Assembly: GCF_000820515.1 (NCBI RefSeq)
Contig: NZ_JXDG01000057.1
Span: 62,001 to 126,000 of the forward strand
DNA from: Pseudomonas batumici
Lineage (GTDB): Bacteria; Pseudomonadota; Gammaproteobacteria; Pseudomonadales; Pseudomonadaceae
Direction of reading: 5' to 3'
Length of the DNA stretch: 64,000 nucleotides
Part shown: piece by piece, positions 27,860-36,883 of the stretch
How positions within the stretch are numbered: the first letter of the stretch is position 1
Layout of the letters: every line of letters starts with the position of its first letter
The notes under the pieces: generated by a model
Told to the model about the DNA's origin: nothing
The model's database searches: none
What the model saw: the letters and a program-made list of their open reading frames with translations, nothing else
Made by a program: the position numbers and the translations under genes

Positions 27860-29896
27860 ATGCCTCTGCGCCAGCGCCTTGAAAACCTGCCGGTCGGCCA
27901 GAAACTCCTCGCGGCCCTGTTGGTGCTGCTGACCACCGTGCTGCTGGTCGCCAACCTGACGTTCATCAGCGCCGCCTATTGGATTTCCCAGGAAAGCATG
28001 GCACCGCAGGCCTTGCAGACCATCGGCCGGCTGGTGGCGAACCCGAGCCTGGTCAGCCAGGCCCTCGACTCCCCGCAAGCCGCCGAAGCCCTGCTCAAGG
28101 AACTCGACAGCTACTCGCCGCTACGCGCCGCCGCTATCTATGACGGCCCGGGCGATCGCATGGCGCAGCTGCAACATGGCGATCACCTGAAACTGCCGGA
28201 ACGCTTTCGTCACATCGAAGCCTGGCGCCTGACGGAGTTTCGCAGCAACCAGGTGATCGAGATGCCGCGCCCGGGCTCGGCGCCCGGACACCTGTTGCTG
28301 GTGGCCAGCAGCGAACTGCCGGTGGCGTTCTACACCGGCACCTTGACCGCCAGTCTCGGCATCCTGATCTTCAGTATCCTGCTGTGGCTGGTCATCGCCC
28401 GCCAGATCAAGCGCCTGATCACCCGGCCGATCCACGAGCTCGAGGAACTGTCGCGCCAGGTCACCCGTGAAGAGAACTACGCGTTGCGCGCCCCACGTGG
28501 CAACCACGACGAAATCGGCAGCCTGGCGGAAGCCTTCAACACCATGCTGTCGCGGATCGAGGCCCGCGAGCAGCAGCTCAAGCGCGCCCGCGACGACGCC
28601 CAGGCCGCCTACGACCAGGCCCAGGGTCTGGCCGAGGAAACCCGCCACACCAACCGCAAGCTGGAACTCGAAGTCCAGGTGCGCAGCAAGATCGAGAAAA
28701 AGCTCACGGGATTCCAGAACTACCTCAACAGCATCATCGACTCCATGCCCTCGGCCCTGATCGCCCTGGACGAGCAGCTCTATGTCACCCAGTGGAACCA
28801 GGAAGCCAGCGCCCTGTCCGGCACACGGCTGGACGAAGCGCTGAACCAGCCGATCTTCCTCGCCTTCGAACCGCTCAAGCCGTTCCTGCCGCAGCTCAAG
28901 GAAACCGTCGAGCAGCACAGTGTGGCGAAGATCGAGCGGGTGACCTGGATCAAGGACGACGAAGCCCGTCACTATGCCCTGACCTTCTACCCGCTGATGG
29001 GCGGCGCCGGACGCGGCGTGGTGATCCGCATCGACGACATCTCCCAGCGCCTGTCGCTGGAAGAAATGATGGTGCAATCGGAAAAAATGCTGTCGGTGGG
29101 GGGGCTGGCCGCGGGCATGGCCCACGAAATCAACAACCCCCTGGGCGCCATCCTGCACAACGTGCAGAACATCCGCCGACGCCTGTCGTCGGAGCTGCCG
29201 AAGAATCAGGAGTACGCCCAACAGGCCGGCATCGACCTGGATATCGTTAACCGCTACCTGCAAAGCCGCGAAGTACCGCAACTGCTCGACGGTATCCAGC
29301 AGGCCGGCGCGCGGGCGGCGAAGATCGTCACCCACATGCTCAGCTTCAGCCGGCGCAGCAACCGCGAGATGGCCCCCTGCGACCTGCCGGCACTGATCGA
29401 CCAGGCCGTGGAGATCGCCGGCAACGACTTCGACCTGACCATCGGTTTCGACTTCAAGGGCCAGGCGATTCTCCGCCAGTTCGACCCGCAACTGGGCCCG
29501 GTTCCCGGCACCGCCAACGAGTTGGAACAGGTGTTGCTGAACCTGCTGAAAAACGCCGCCCAGGCCATCCACCAGCGTGAGGACGAGCGCGAACCCGGGC
29601 GCATTATCCTGCGCACCCGCCTGAATCCGCCCTGGGCCGAGATCCAGGTCGAGGACAACGGGGTCGGCATGCCGGAGCACATCCGCAAGCGGACCTTCGA
29701 ACCCTTCTTCACCACCAAGGAAATCGGCCAGGGCACGGGCCTGGGCCTGTCGGTGTCCTACTTCATCATCACCAACAACCACAAAGGCCAGATGGAAGTG
29801 CAATCGGCGCCGGGCGCAGGCACCTGCGTGACCCTGCGCCTGCCGTTGGCCGGCAGCCAGGCGGCGCTTCCCGAACCGAGCAAAGCGGAGTCTTGA
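27860..29896 (+). CDS. Membrane sensor histidine kinase
   Basis: The 678-residue protein has a membrane helix near 15-38, an extracytoplasmic region of about 120 residues, a second helix near 160-180, HAMP (about 185-235), coiled coil, PAS (about 275-395), HisKA with MAHEINNPLGAI (phospho-acceptor H422) and HATPase with NLLKNAAQAI, DNGVG and GTGLGL. No response regulator with an intact receiver is adjacent; the only receiver-like neighbour lacks its Asp. Position corresponds to P. aeruginosa PA4398, from memory. AGGA lies six bases before ATG 27860. Confidence 0.93.
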   Translation: MPLRQRLENLPVGQKLLAALLVLLTTVLLVANLTFISAAYWISQESMAPQALQTIGRLVANPSLVSQALDSPQAAEALLKELDSYSPLRAAAIYDGPGDRMAQLQHGDHLKLPERFRHIEAWRLTEFRSNQVIEMPRPGSAPGHLLLVASSELPVAFYTGTLTASLGILIFSILLWLVIARQIKRLITRPIHELEELSRQVTREENYALRAPRGNHDEIGSLAEAFNTMLSRIEAREQQLKRARDDAQAAYDQAQGLAEETRHTNRKLELEVQVRSKIEKKLTGFQNYLNSIIDSMPSALIALDEQLYVTQWNQEASALSGTRLDEALNQPIFLAFEPLKPFLPQLKETVEQHSVAKIERVTWIKDDEARHYALTFYPLMGGAGRGVVIRIDDISQRLSLEEMMVQSEKMLSVGGLAAGMAHEINNPLGAILHNVQNIRRRLSSELPKNQEYAQQAGIDLDIVNRYLQSREVPQLLDGIQQAGARAAKIVTHMLSFSRRSNREMAPCDLPALIDQAVEIAGNDFDLTIGFDFKGQAILRQFDPQLGPVPGTANELEQVLLNLLKNAAQAIHQREDEREPGRIILRTRLNPPWAEIQVEDNGVGMPEHIRKRTFEPFFTTKEIGQGTGLGLSVSYFIITNNHKGQMEVQSAPGAGTCVTLRLPLAGSQAALPEPSKAES

Positions 29897-29898
29897 GC

Positions 29899-30483
29899 AT
29901 GGGTTTTCGTCTGTCGAAGATTTACACACGCACCGGCGACGCCGGGGAAACCGGACTGGGAGATGGTCGTCGGGTACCGAAAGACCATCCGCGGATCGAA
30001 GCCATCGGCGAGGTCGACATGCTCAACAGCCAGTTGGGGCTGCTGCTGGCCGGGCTGGCGGAGCTGGTGGTGATCCATCCGGAACTCAGTGAACTGATCG
30101 AAGTGCTGGCGCCGATTCAGCATCGGTTGTTCGACCTGGGAGGCGAACTGGCAATGCCGACCTACCAGGCCCTCGACGCCGCCGAGGTCCAGCGCCTGGA
30201 AACCGCCATCGATCGCTGGAACGAAGAGTTGGGGCCACTGGAAAACTTCATCCTGCCCGGCGGTTCGATGCTGATTGCCCAGGCCCATGTCTGCCGCAGC
30301 CAGGCACGCAGCGCCGAGCGGCGTTGCCAGCAGTTGAATGCGGTCGAACCCTTGGGGGGTGTTGGGCTGGCCTACATCAACCGACTGTCGGACCTGCTGT
30401 TCGTGGCGGCGCGCTTGATAGCGCGACGCGAGAAGATTGCCGAGATATTGTGGGAGGCGGCCAAGAAGCCGGTCGCCCACTGA
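29899..30483 (+). CDS. Cob(I)alamin adenosyltransferase, PduO type
   Basis: The 194-residue enzyme transfers adenosyl from ATP to cob(I)alamin to make coenzyme B12. It begins with the family motif KIYTRTGDAGETGLGDG (ATP-binding) and has RRCQQL/ERR and YINRLSDLLFVAAR near the end. ATG 29899 is two bases after the kinase stop; an in-frame TTG at 29893 overlaps it. The downstream gap begins with a REPIN. Confidence 0.93.
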   Translation: MGFRLSKIYTRTGDAGETGLGDGRRVPKDHPRIEAIGEVDMLNSQLGLLLAGLAELVVIHPELSELIEVLAPIQHRLFDLGGELAMPTYQALDAAEVQRLETAIDRWNEELGPLENFILPGGSMLIAQAHVCRSQARSAERRCQQLNAVEPLGGVGLAYINRLSDLLFVAARLIARREKIAEILWEAAKKPVAH

Positions 30484-30491
30484 TACAGAAC

Positions 30492-30577
30492 CTGTAGGAG
30501 CCGGCTTGCTGGCGATGGCGGCCGGACAGTCGATGCAAGGCTCAAGGGCCCCATCGCTGGCAAGCCAGCTCCTACAA
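30492..30577. repeat. REPIN containing the left breakpoint of the large repeat
   Basis: Inverted REP arms CTGTAGGAGCCGGCTTGCTG (left) and complement (right). Aligned at offset 28,108 with 58600-58685 it differs at about ten places up to base 30551 and is then identical from 30552 onward, so the duplication boundary falls inside this element. Confidence 0.9.
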
Positions 30578-30617
30578 GGGGTCTGGGCTTGACGGTATTT
30601 CGCGGTGACACACCGTA

Positions 30618-30716
30618 CTGTGGGAGCCGGCTTGCTGCGGGCGGCGTTCCGACGATGGCGGCCGGACAAGCGATGCAAGACTTGAGGGCCTCATCGCTGG
30701 CAAGCCAGCTCCCACA
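30618..30716. repeat. REPIN with expanded hairpin tip
   Basis: Inverted REP arms as in the other elements, but in the left arm the GGC at the hairpin tip is replaced by a 17-base GC-rich block (30637-30653). It ends just before the mutT stop. Confidence 0.8.
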
Positions 30717-30719
30717 TCA

Positions 30720-31661
30720 CTATTGCGGCCAGAACGCCCGAATACCGGCCACGCCCTGCGCGCCGGTTTCCCAGGCGCGCTGCAACTCGTTCGGCCCGAC
30801 ACCACCCAGCAGATACACCGGTTTGTTGAACCCGGTGATCAACTGCCCGGCCTGCTCCCAGCCCAGCGGCTGCGCCTCGGGGTGCGTCTGCGTCGGCTGG
30901 ACCGGCGACAGCGTGACGAAATCCACACCCATCTGTTCGGCCAACGCCAACTCTTCAGCATCATGGCACGAAGCGCCCAACCAGCGATCCGCCGGCAACG
31001 GACGCCCGGCACTGGCGTACTTGCGTAACTGCGCGGACGTCAGGTGCCAGCCCGCCGATGGGAAATCCCCCAGCCACTCGAAAGGCCCCTTGAGCATCAG
31101 TTGCGCCTTGCCCGCACAGAGCCCCACCGCGTCCACCGCCAGATCGCGGTATTGCGGGTCATAGCCGTTCGGCGCCCGCAGCTGGATCAGCTTGATCCCT
31201 CCGGCAATCGCCTTCTGGATGCCCTTGAGCAACTGCGGCGTCTCCAGGCCGTCCGGCGTGATCAGGTACTCGGCCGGCAAACGGGCCGCCGCGACAATCG
31301 GCTGGTTGGCCGCCGGAAACTCGTAGTCCGCCAGCTCCCGCGCACTAACCCAGGCCAACGGCTGCCCCTCGGCACCATGGGGTTCGCCGGTAAAGGCCGA
31401 AACCTCCCAGACATCCAGCAAGACCTGTTTGTCCGGGTAATCGTGCCGCACCTTGATCAAGGGGCGGGCGGCGCTGACCGCGATGCCCAGTTCCTCCTGA
31501 AGCTCGCGAGCCAGGGCCACCTGGACGGCTTCGCCGTCCTCGACCTTGCCGCCGGGAAACTCCCAGAGACCGCCCTGATGCTGACTGTCCGCGCGGCGTG
31601 CAATCAGGATGCGACCGTCGACGCCACGGATAACCGCGGCCGCCACATGGATGCGCTTCAC
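30720..31661 (-). CDS. mutT: MutT-type Nudix hydrolase fused to thiamine-phosphate-synthase-like domain (copy 1)
   Basis: The 313-residue protein has an N-terminal Nudix domain (about 1-130) with the complete Nudix box from GGKVEDGE to RELQEELGI, expected to hydrolyse 8-oxo-dGTP. A C-terminal TIM-barrel domain (about 135-313) resembles ThiE/TenI (KLIQLRAP, GASCHDAEELALAEQ, PVYLLGGVG). This fusion is common in pseudomonads; whether the second domain makes thiamine phosphate is not known. GTG 31661 was chosen because AGGAGG precedes it by seven bases and the Nudix strand VKRIHVAAAVI starts there. It follows argJ by 26 bases. Confidence 0.92.
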   Translation of the reverse strand: MKRIHVAAAVIRGVDGRILIARRADSQHQGGLWEFPGGKVEDGEAVQVALARELQEELGIAVSAARPLIKVRHDYPDKQVLLDVWEVSAFTGEPHGAEGQPLAWVSARELADYEFPAANQPIVAAARLPAEYLITPDGLETPQLLKGIQKAIAGGIKLIQLRAPNGYDPQYRDLAVDAVGLCAGKAQLMLKGPFEWLGDFPSAGWHLTSAQLRKYASAGRPLPADRWLGASCHDAEELALAEQMGVDFVTLSPVQPTQTHPEAQPLGWEQAGQLITGFNKPVYLLGGVGPNELQRAWETGAQGVAGIRAFWPQ

Positions 31662-31687
31662 GTTGAAACCTCCTGCAGGGAGCTGGT

Positions 31688-32905
31688 TCAGGTACGGTAT
31701 TCCGCGTTGATCTTCACGTACTCGTGGGACAGGTCGGTGGTCCAGATGGTTTCGCTGCACTCGCCGCGACCCAGCTCGATACGAATACCGATCTCTTCCC
31801 GAGCCATGACCGCCGAACCCTGCGCCTCGGTGTAGGTCGCGGCACGGGCACCCCGGCTGGCGATGCACACTTCGCCGAGGAACACGTCGATCTTGCTCAC
31901 ATCCAGTTCCGGCACGCCGGCACGGCCGACAGCCGCGAGGATACGGCCCCAGTTCGGGTCGGAGGCGAACAGCGCGGTCTTGATCAGCGGCGAATGCGCC
32001 ACGGTGTAGCCGACATCCAGGCACTCCTGGTGATTGGCGCCGCCGTTGACTTCGACGGTGACGAACTTGGTCGCCCCTTCGCCGTCGCGGACGATGGCCT
32101 GGGCCACCTCCATGCACACTTCGAACACGGCCTTTTTCAGCGCCTCGAACAACGCACCGCGGGCCTCGGTGATTTCCGGGAGCGCCGCCTGGCCGGTGGC
32201 GATCAGCATGCAGCAGTCGTTGGTCGAGGTGTCGCCGTCGATGGTGATGCGGTTGAACGACTTATTGGCGCCGTCCAACATCAGGTTGTGCAGCACCTCG
32301 CGGGAAACCTTGGCGTCGGTGGCGATGTAGCCGAGCATGGTCGCCATGTTCGGCCGGATCATCCCCGCTCCCTTGCTGATCCCGGTAACGGTGATGGTCA
32401 CGCCGTCATGCTGGAACTGGCGGCTGGCGCCCTTGGGCAGGGTGTCGGTGGTCATGATGCCGGTGGCGGCCGCGGCCCAGTTGTCCACGGACAGGTCATC
32501 CAGGGCCGCCTGCAACGCCCCTTCGATTTTTTCCACCGGCAACGGCTCGCCGATCACCCCGGTGGAGTACGGCAGCACCGCGCTTTCGTCGACACCGGCC
32601 AGTTCGGCCAGCTTGGCGCAGGTCCGCGCCGCGGCGGCCAGGCCTGGCTCGCCGGTGCCGGCGTTGGCATTGCCGGTGTTGGTCAACAGATAACGCACGG
32701 TGCCCTGGACACGCTGCTTGGCCAGGATCACGGGAGCGGCGCAAAACGCGTTGAGGGTGAACACCCCCGCCACCGTGGAGCCTTCGGCACAGCGCATCAC
32801 CACCACGTCCTTGCGCCCGGGGCGCTTGATACCGGCCGAGGCGATACCGAGTTCAAAACCGGCAACCGGGTGCAATGTGGGCAAAGGACCAAGACCAACA
32901 GCCAT
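31688..32905 (-). CDS. argJ: Arginine biosynthesis bifunctional protein ArgJ (copy 1)
   Basis: ArgJ recycles the acetyl group from N-acetylornithine to glutamate, and in bifunctional forms also uses acetyl-CoA. The 405-residue precursor contains the self-cleavage site in IRPNMATMLGY, where the new N-terminal Thr is T189. It also has the conserved TNTGNANAGTG and DGDTSTND blocks. It follows secA after a terminator and precedes mutT closely. An identical gene is at 59796-61013. Confidence 0.97.
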   Translation of the reverse strand: MAVGLGPLPTLHPVAGFELGIASAGIKRPGRKDVVVMRCAEGSTVAGVFTLNAFCAAPVILAKQRVQGTVRYLLTNTGNANAGTGEPGLAAAARTCAKLAELAGVDESAVLPYSTGVIGEPLPVEKIEGALQAALDDLSVDNWAAAATGIMTTDTLPKGASRQFQHDGVTITVTGISKGAGMIRPNMATMLGYIATDAKVSREVLHNLMLDGANKSFNRITIDGDTSTNDCCMLIATGQAALPEITEARGALFEALKKAVFEVCMEVAQAIVRDGEGATKFVTVEVNGGANHQECLDVGYTVAHSPLIKTALFASDPNWGRILAAVGRAGVPELDVSKIDVFLGEVCIASRGARAATYTEAQGSAVMAREEIGIRIELGRGECSETIWTTDLSHEYVKINAEYRT

Positions 32906-32965
32906 GAATGCGCTCCTTTCAATGTGATGTCTGCACTGCCGTCACAACGGGCAGTGTTGCAAATG

Positions 32966-32999
32966 GAAAAACGCCGCGACGGCAGTACCGGTCGCGGCG
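32966..32999 (-). terminator. Terminator of secA (copy 1)
   Basis: Arms CGCCGCGAC (32972-32980) and GTCGCGGCG (32991-32999), followed on the minus strand by a short T run, lie about 30 bases after the secA stop. Confidence 0.8.
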
Positions 33000-33030
33000 C
33001 GGATATTACAAGGTTCAGACCCGCAAGGGT

Positions 33031-35766
33031 TTAGCTGATCTGACCGTGACAGTGTTTGTACTTCTTGCCCGAACCGCAGTAGCACAGTTCGTTGCGGCCC
33101 AGCTTCTGCTCGTTGCGGACCGGTGCGGCGGCCAGGGCGACGTCGACTTCTTCACCCAGGAGTTCCGGCTCTTCCAGACCCGGCACTTCAGCGTGCTGGA
33201 ACTGCATGCGCTGGGCCAGGGCCTCGGCTTCCTGACGCAGGCGCGCCTCCTCCTCGGCCGGATCTTCGCGACGCACCTGAACGTGGGACAGCACGCGGAT
33301 CGAGTCGCGCTTGATGGAGTCCAGCAGTTCGGAGAACAGGGTGAACGACTCGCGCTTGTACTCCTGCTTCGGGTTCTTCTGCGCATAACCGCGCAGGTGG
33401 ATACCGTGACGCAGGTGATCCATGGTCGACAGGTGCTCTTTCCACAGGTCGTCCAGCACACGCAGCACGATCTGCTTCTCGAAGGTACGCAGCGCTTCGG
33501 CGCTGGCCTGCTCTTCCTTCTCGTTGTACACCGCCAGCAGCTCGTTGAGCAGCTTCTCGCGCAGGGTTTCTTCGTACAGGTGATCGTCTTCGTCGAGCCA
33601 CTGCTGGATCGGCAGCTTCACGCCGAAATCGTTCTGCAGGGCCGATTCCAGGCCCGCCACGTCCCACTGCTCGGGCAGCGATTGTGGAGGAATATGGGCA
33701 CTGACGGTGGCGCTGAGCACGTCCTGGCGGAAGTCGGCGATGGTTTCGCCGATATTGTCGGCGGCCAGCAACGTATTACGCATGTGATAGATCACTTTAC
33801 GCTGTTCGTTGTTGACGTCGTCGAACTCGAGCAATTGCTTGCGGATGTCGAAGTTGCGGCCTTCGACCTTGCGCTGGGCCTTTTCGATGGCGTTGGTCAC
33901 CATGCGGTGCTCGATCGCCTCGCCAGGCTGCATGCCCAGGGCCTTCATGAAGTTCTTCACCCGGTCCGAGGCGAAGATGCGCATCAGGCTGTCTTCCAGG
34001 GACAGGTAGAAACGGCTGGAACCGGCGTCACCCTGGCGACCGGCGCGACCGCGCAACTGGTTGTCGATCCGACGCGACTCGTGACGCTCGGAGGCGATGA
34101 CCTGCAGGCCACCCGATTCGAGCACCTGCTGGTGACGTTTCTGCCAGTCGGCCTTGATCTGGGCGATCTGCTCGGGGGTCGGGTTTTCCAGGGCCGCCAC
34201 TTCGACTTCCCAGTTACCGCCCAAGAGGATGTCGGTACCGCGACCGGCCATGTTGGTGGCGATGGTCAGGGCGCCAGGGCGACCGGCCTGGGCGATGATT
34301 TCCGCTTCTTTCTCGTGGAACTTGGCGTTGAGGACCTTGTGCTCGATACCTTCCCGGTTGAGCAGGCTGGACATGTGCTCGGAGGTTTCGATGGTCGCCG
34401 TACCCACCAGCACCGGACGGCCCTGGGCCAGGGAGTCCTTGATGTCGGTGATGATTGCCGCGTACTTCTCGTCGGCGGTGAGGAACACCAGGTCGTTGTA
34501 GTCCTTGCGCGCCAACGGCTTGTTCGTCGGGATGACCACGACCTGCAGGCCGTAGATCTGGTGGAACTCGAAGGCTTCGGTGTCGGCGGTACCGGTCATG
34601 CCGGACAGCTTGGTGTACAGGCGGAAATAGTTCTGGAAGGTGGTCGACGCCAGGGTCTGGCTTTCGGCCTGGATATTGAGGTTTTCCTTGGCCTCGATGG
34701 CCTGGTGCAGGCCCTCGGACAGACGACGGCCCGGCATGGTACGGCCGGTGTGTTCGTCCACCAGGACCACCTGGCCTTCCTGGACGATGTATTCGACGTT
34801 GCGGTTGAACAGCTTGTGGGCGCGCAGGCCGGCATAAACGTGGGTCAGCAGGCCCAGGTTGTGCGACGAATAGAGGCTCTCGCCCTCGGCCAGCAGGCCG
34901 ACCTGGGTCAGCATCTCTTCGATGAACTGGTGACCGGCTTCGTTCAACTCCACCTGACGGCTCTTCTCGTCGATGGTGAAATGGCCTTCCTTGGTCACCA
35001 CGCCTTCCACTTCCTCGATGTGCTGCTTGAGGCGCGGGATCAGCTTGTTGATCTCGGTGTACAGGCGCGAACTGTCTTCGGCCTGGCCGGAGATGATCAG
35101 CGGGGTACGGGCTTCGTCGATCAGGATGGAGTCGACTTCGTCGATCACGGCGAAGTTCAGCTCGCGCTGGAACTTCTCTTCCATGCTGAACGCCATGTTG
35201 TCGCGCAGGTAGTCGAACCCGAATTCGTTGTTGGTGCCGTAGGTGATGTCGGCGGCGTAGGCGGCACGCTTCTCTTCCGGCGGCTGGAACGGCGTGACCA
35301 CGCCGACCGTCAGGCCGAGGAATTCATAGAGCGGGCGCATCCAGTTGGCGTCGCGGCGGGCCAGGTAGTCGTTCACCGTCACCACGTGCACGCCCTTGCC
35401 GGACAGCGCGTTGAGGTAGACGCCCAGGGTTGCCACCAGGGTTTTACCTTCACCGGTGCGCATTTCCGCGATCTTGCCTTCGTGCAAGGTCATGCCGCCG
35501 ATCAACTGCACGTCGAAGTGGCGCATGCCCATGACCCGCTTGCCGGCCTCACGGGCCACCGCGAAGGCTTCGGGCAGGAGTGTGTCGAGGGTCTCACCTT
35601 GGGCTATGCGGGCCTTGAACTCTTCGGTCTTGGCACGCAACTGCTCGTCCGAAAGGGCCACCATTTGCTCTTCGAAGGCATTGACGATCTGTACCGTCTT
35701 GAGCATGCGTTTGACTTCACGCTCATTCTTGCTTCCAAAAAGTTTCTTTAACAAAGGCGCAAACAT
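33031..35766 (-). CDS. secA: Preprotein translocase ATPase SecA (copy 1)
   Basis: SecA drives secretory proteins through SecYEG. The 911-residue product has Walker A GEGKT (105-109), the DEAD-like VIDEVDSILIDEART, GRAGRQGD in the second motor domain, and the C-terminal zinc motif CYCGSGKKYKHCHG for SecB/lipid contact. ATG 35766 gives the standard MFAPLLKKLFGSKNERE start; the frame is open further upstream without homology. It is complete and intact. An identical copy is at 61139-63874. The divergent dciA lies upstream, but the usual next gene cluster (lpxC/fts) is not seen. Confidence 0.98.
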   Translation of the reverse strand: MFAPLLKKLFGSKNEREVKRMLKTVQIVNAFEEQMVALSDEQLRAKTEEFKARIAQGETLDTLLPEAFAVAREAGKRVMGMRHFDVQLIGGMTLHEGKIAEMRTGEGKTLVATLGVYLNALSGKGVHVVTVNDYLARRDANWMRPLYEFLGLTVGVVTPFQPPEEKRAAYAADITYGTNNEFGFDYLRDNMAFSMEEKFQRELNFAVIDEVDSILIDEARTPLIISGQAEDSSRLYTEINKLIPRLKQHIEEVEGVVTKEGHFTIDEKSRQVELNEAGHQFIEEMLTQVGLLAEGESLYSSHNLGLLTHVYAGLRAHKLFNRNVEYIVQEGQVVLVDEHTGRTMPGRRLSEGLHQAIEAKENLNIQAESQTLASTTFQNYFRLYTKLSGMTGTADTEAFEFHQIYGLQVVVIPTNKPLARKDYNDLVFLTADEKYAAIITDIKDSLAQGRPVLVGTATIETSEHMSSLLNREGIEHKVLNAKFHEKEAEIIAQAGRPGALTIATNMAGRGTDILLGGNWEVEVAALENPTPEQIAQIKADWQKRHQQVLESGGLQVIASERHESRRIDNQLRGRAGRQGDAGSSRFYLSLEDSLMRIFASDRVKNFMKALGMQPGEAIEHRMVTNAIEKAQRKVEGRNFDIRKQLLEFDDVNNEQRKVIYHMRNTLLAADNIGETIADFRQDVLSATVSAHIPPQSLPEQWDVAGLESALQNDFGVKLPIQQWLDEDDHLYEETLREKLLNELLAVYNEKEEQASAEALRTFEKQIVLRVLDDLWKEHLSTMDHLRHGIHLRGYAQKNPKQEYKRESFTLFSELLDSIKRDSIRVLSHVQVRREDPAEEEARLRQEAEALAQRMQFQHAEVPGLEEPELLGEEVDVALAAAPVRNEQKLGRNELCYCGSGKKYKHCHGQIS

Positions 35767-36074
35767 ATCGGCAGGTTCTTCCACACATAGGGATGGAGGG
35801 CGGCCCCGGTGAGTCGCCCGAGCAGCCCTCATGGCCGCATGCGAACGAGTATTCTACCCGGAAACGACGGTGAGGAAAGTGGCGTTGATCCACGATACTG
35901 GCACAGCGCTTTGACGGGGCCACTCTAAAGTAAGGTCTTTTTCCCGAACTTCAAGCCATCGGGAGCAGACGTTAGCCGCGGACTTTAGGGCCAAAGACGA
36001 TTCACATCAATGGCCGCCGATGCCGCAGGCGCTTCTGCTACCATGGCGACTCTGTTTCTTCAGGTGTCTGAATC
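35767..36074. other. Divergent promoter region of secA and dciA
   Basis: 308 bases separate the divergent starts. No small gene, SecM-like arrest peptide or RNA was recognised. Its first 126 bases (to 35892) are also present in copy 2 before the window ends. Confidence 0.5.
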
Positions 36075-36530
36075 ATGGCATTTCGCCCTCTCACGGCCCG
36101 GGCACCCGCCGTCCTGCTTCGCGAAGCCAAGCCGCTGAAAGCGATTTTTGGCCATGCCCAGCGCCTCGCGCATTTGCAGCGACTGCTGGAAAGCCAGCTG
36201 CAACCCGCCGCCCGCGAACACTGCCATGTGGCCTCGTGGCGCGAAGGCAGCCTGCTGCTGATCGTCACCGACGGGCACTGGGCGACCCGCCTGCGCTACC
36301 AGCAAAAACGCCTGCAACGGCAATTGCAGGCGTTCGACGTCTTCAGCGGCCTGACCCGCATCCTGTTCAAGGTGCAGCCACCGACCGTCCCGCAGGGCGC
36401 GGCGGGCCACACCATGGATCTGTCCGTCAGTGCGGCGCAAACCATCCAGGACACCGCCGACGGCATCAGCGATCCGAACCTGCGCGCCGCCCTGGAGCGC
36501 CTGGCCAGCCACGCCAGGCCCAAGGCCTGA
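36075..36530 (+). CDS. dciA: DciA-like DUF721 protein
   Basis: The 151-residue protein fits DUF721: an N-terminal KH-like half (AHLQRLLESQLQ, HCHVASWREGSLLLIV, WATRLRYQQKRLQRQLQ) and a short disordered C-terminal part. DciA is the loader/operator of the replicative helicase DnaB in most bacteria lacking DnaC. In P. aeruginosa the gene lies between secA and lpxC, from memory. Here it is followed by a REPIN and a chemoreceptor instead, which marks a possible rearrangement point. Confidence 0.85.
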   Translation: MAFRPLTARAPAVLLREAKPLKAIFGHAQRLAHLQRLLESQLQPAAREHCHVASWREGSLLLIVTDGHWATRLRYQQKRLQRQLQAFDVFSGLTRILFKVQPPTVPQGAAGHTMDLSVSAAQTIQDTADGISDPNLRAALERLASHARPKA

Positions 36531-36883
36531 GCTGCCCCTCCCCCCTGACGCCGCTTATATTGAAAACACCACGTAACCTGTAGGAGCCGGCTTGCCGGCG
36601 ATATCGTTCGCATAGGCACCGCAAGACTCAAGGGCCTCATCGCTGCGGTGCGGCGTCCCGACAAGCCAGCTCCTACAAGGGCAGCGCAGCCCTGCGCTAA
36701 TCTTTGCGCCTGCACGGTCGATAGCAAGAGCGCCACACAGAACACAATCAAAACAACAATCCGGCTCTCCCCTGAGCAGAGCCCCTAAGGAGTAGAGGAA
36801 GTATCAGCTTGCGTTCAACCTTGTCCGGCGCGCGCCCTCCTTGCCTGCCTGGACAGCAAAAACCTTAGCGGACCTCGAGAGCC
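36531..36883. other. Gene-free stretch between dciA and the chemoreceptor, with a REPIN
   Basis: About 350 bases; it holds one variant REPIN (36578-36679) and then the upstream region of the chemoreceptor gene. No gene seen. Confidence 0.6.
36578..36679. repeat. REPIN with expanded tip in the right arm
   Basis: Inverted REP arms, but in the right arm the GGC tip is replaced by an 18-base GC-rich block (36645-36662) almost identical to the one in the REPIN at 30618-30716, on the same strand. Confidence 0.8.

Larger units (their letters stand above)
30552..35892. repeat. Large direct repeat, copy 1
   Basis: This 5,341-base segment (part of a REPIN, a second REPIN, mutT fusion, argJ, secA and 126 bases upstream of secA) recurs at 58660-64000 in the same orientation. 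All three encoded proteins are identical residue for residue, and I found no base difference where I compared. The match continues to the end of the window, so the true length is unknown. Confidence 0.97.

Noticed and set aside
32908..35751. Very long open frame (about 947 codons) antisense to secA, also at 61016-63859
   Set aside because: It is a mirror of high-GC codon bias on the other strand; the secA protein fits its family end to end, and the antisense product resembles nothing and has no ribosome site.
35767..36074. SecM-like arrest peptide controlling secA
   Set aside because: No open frame upstream of secA in the same direction ends in a recognisable arrest sequence.
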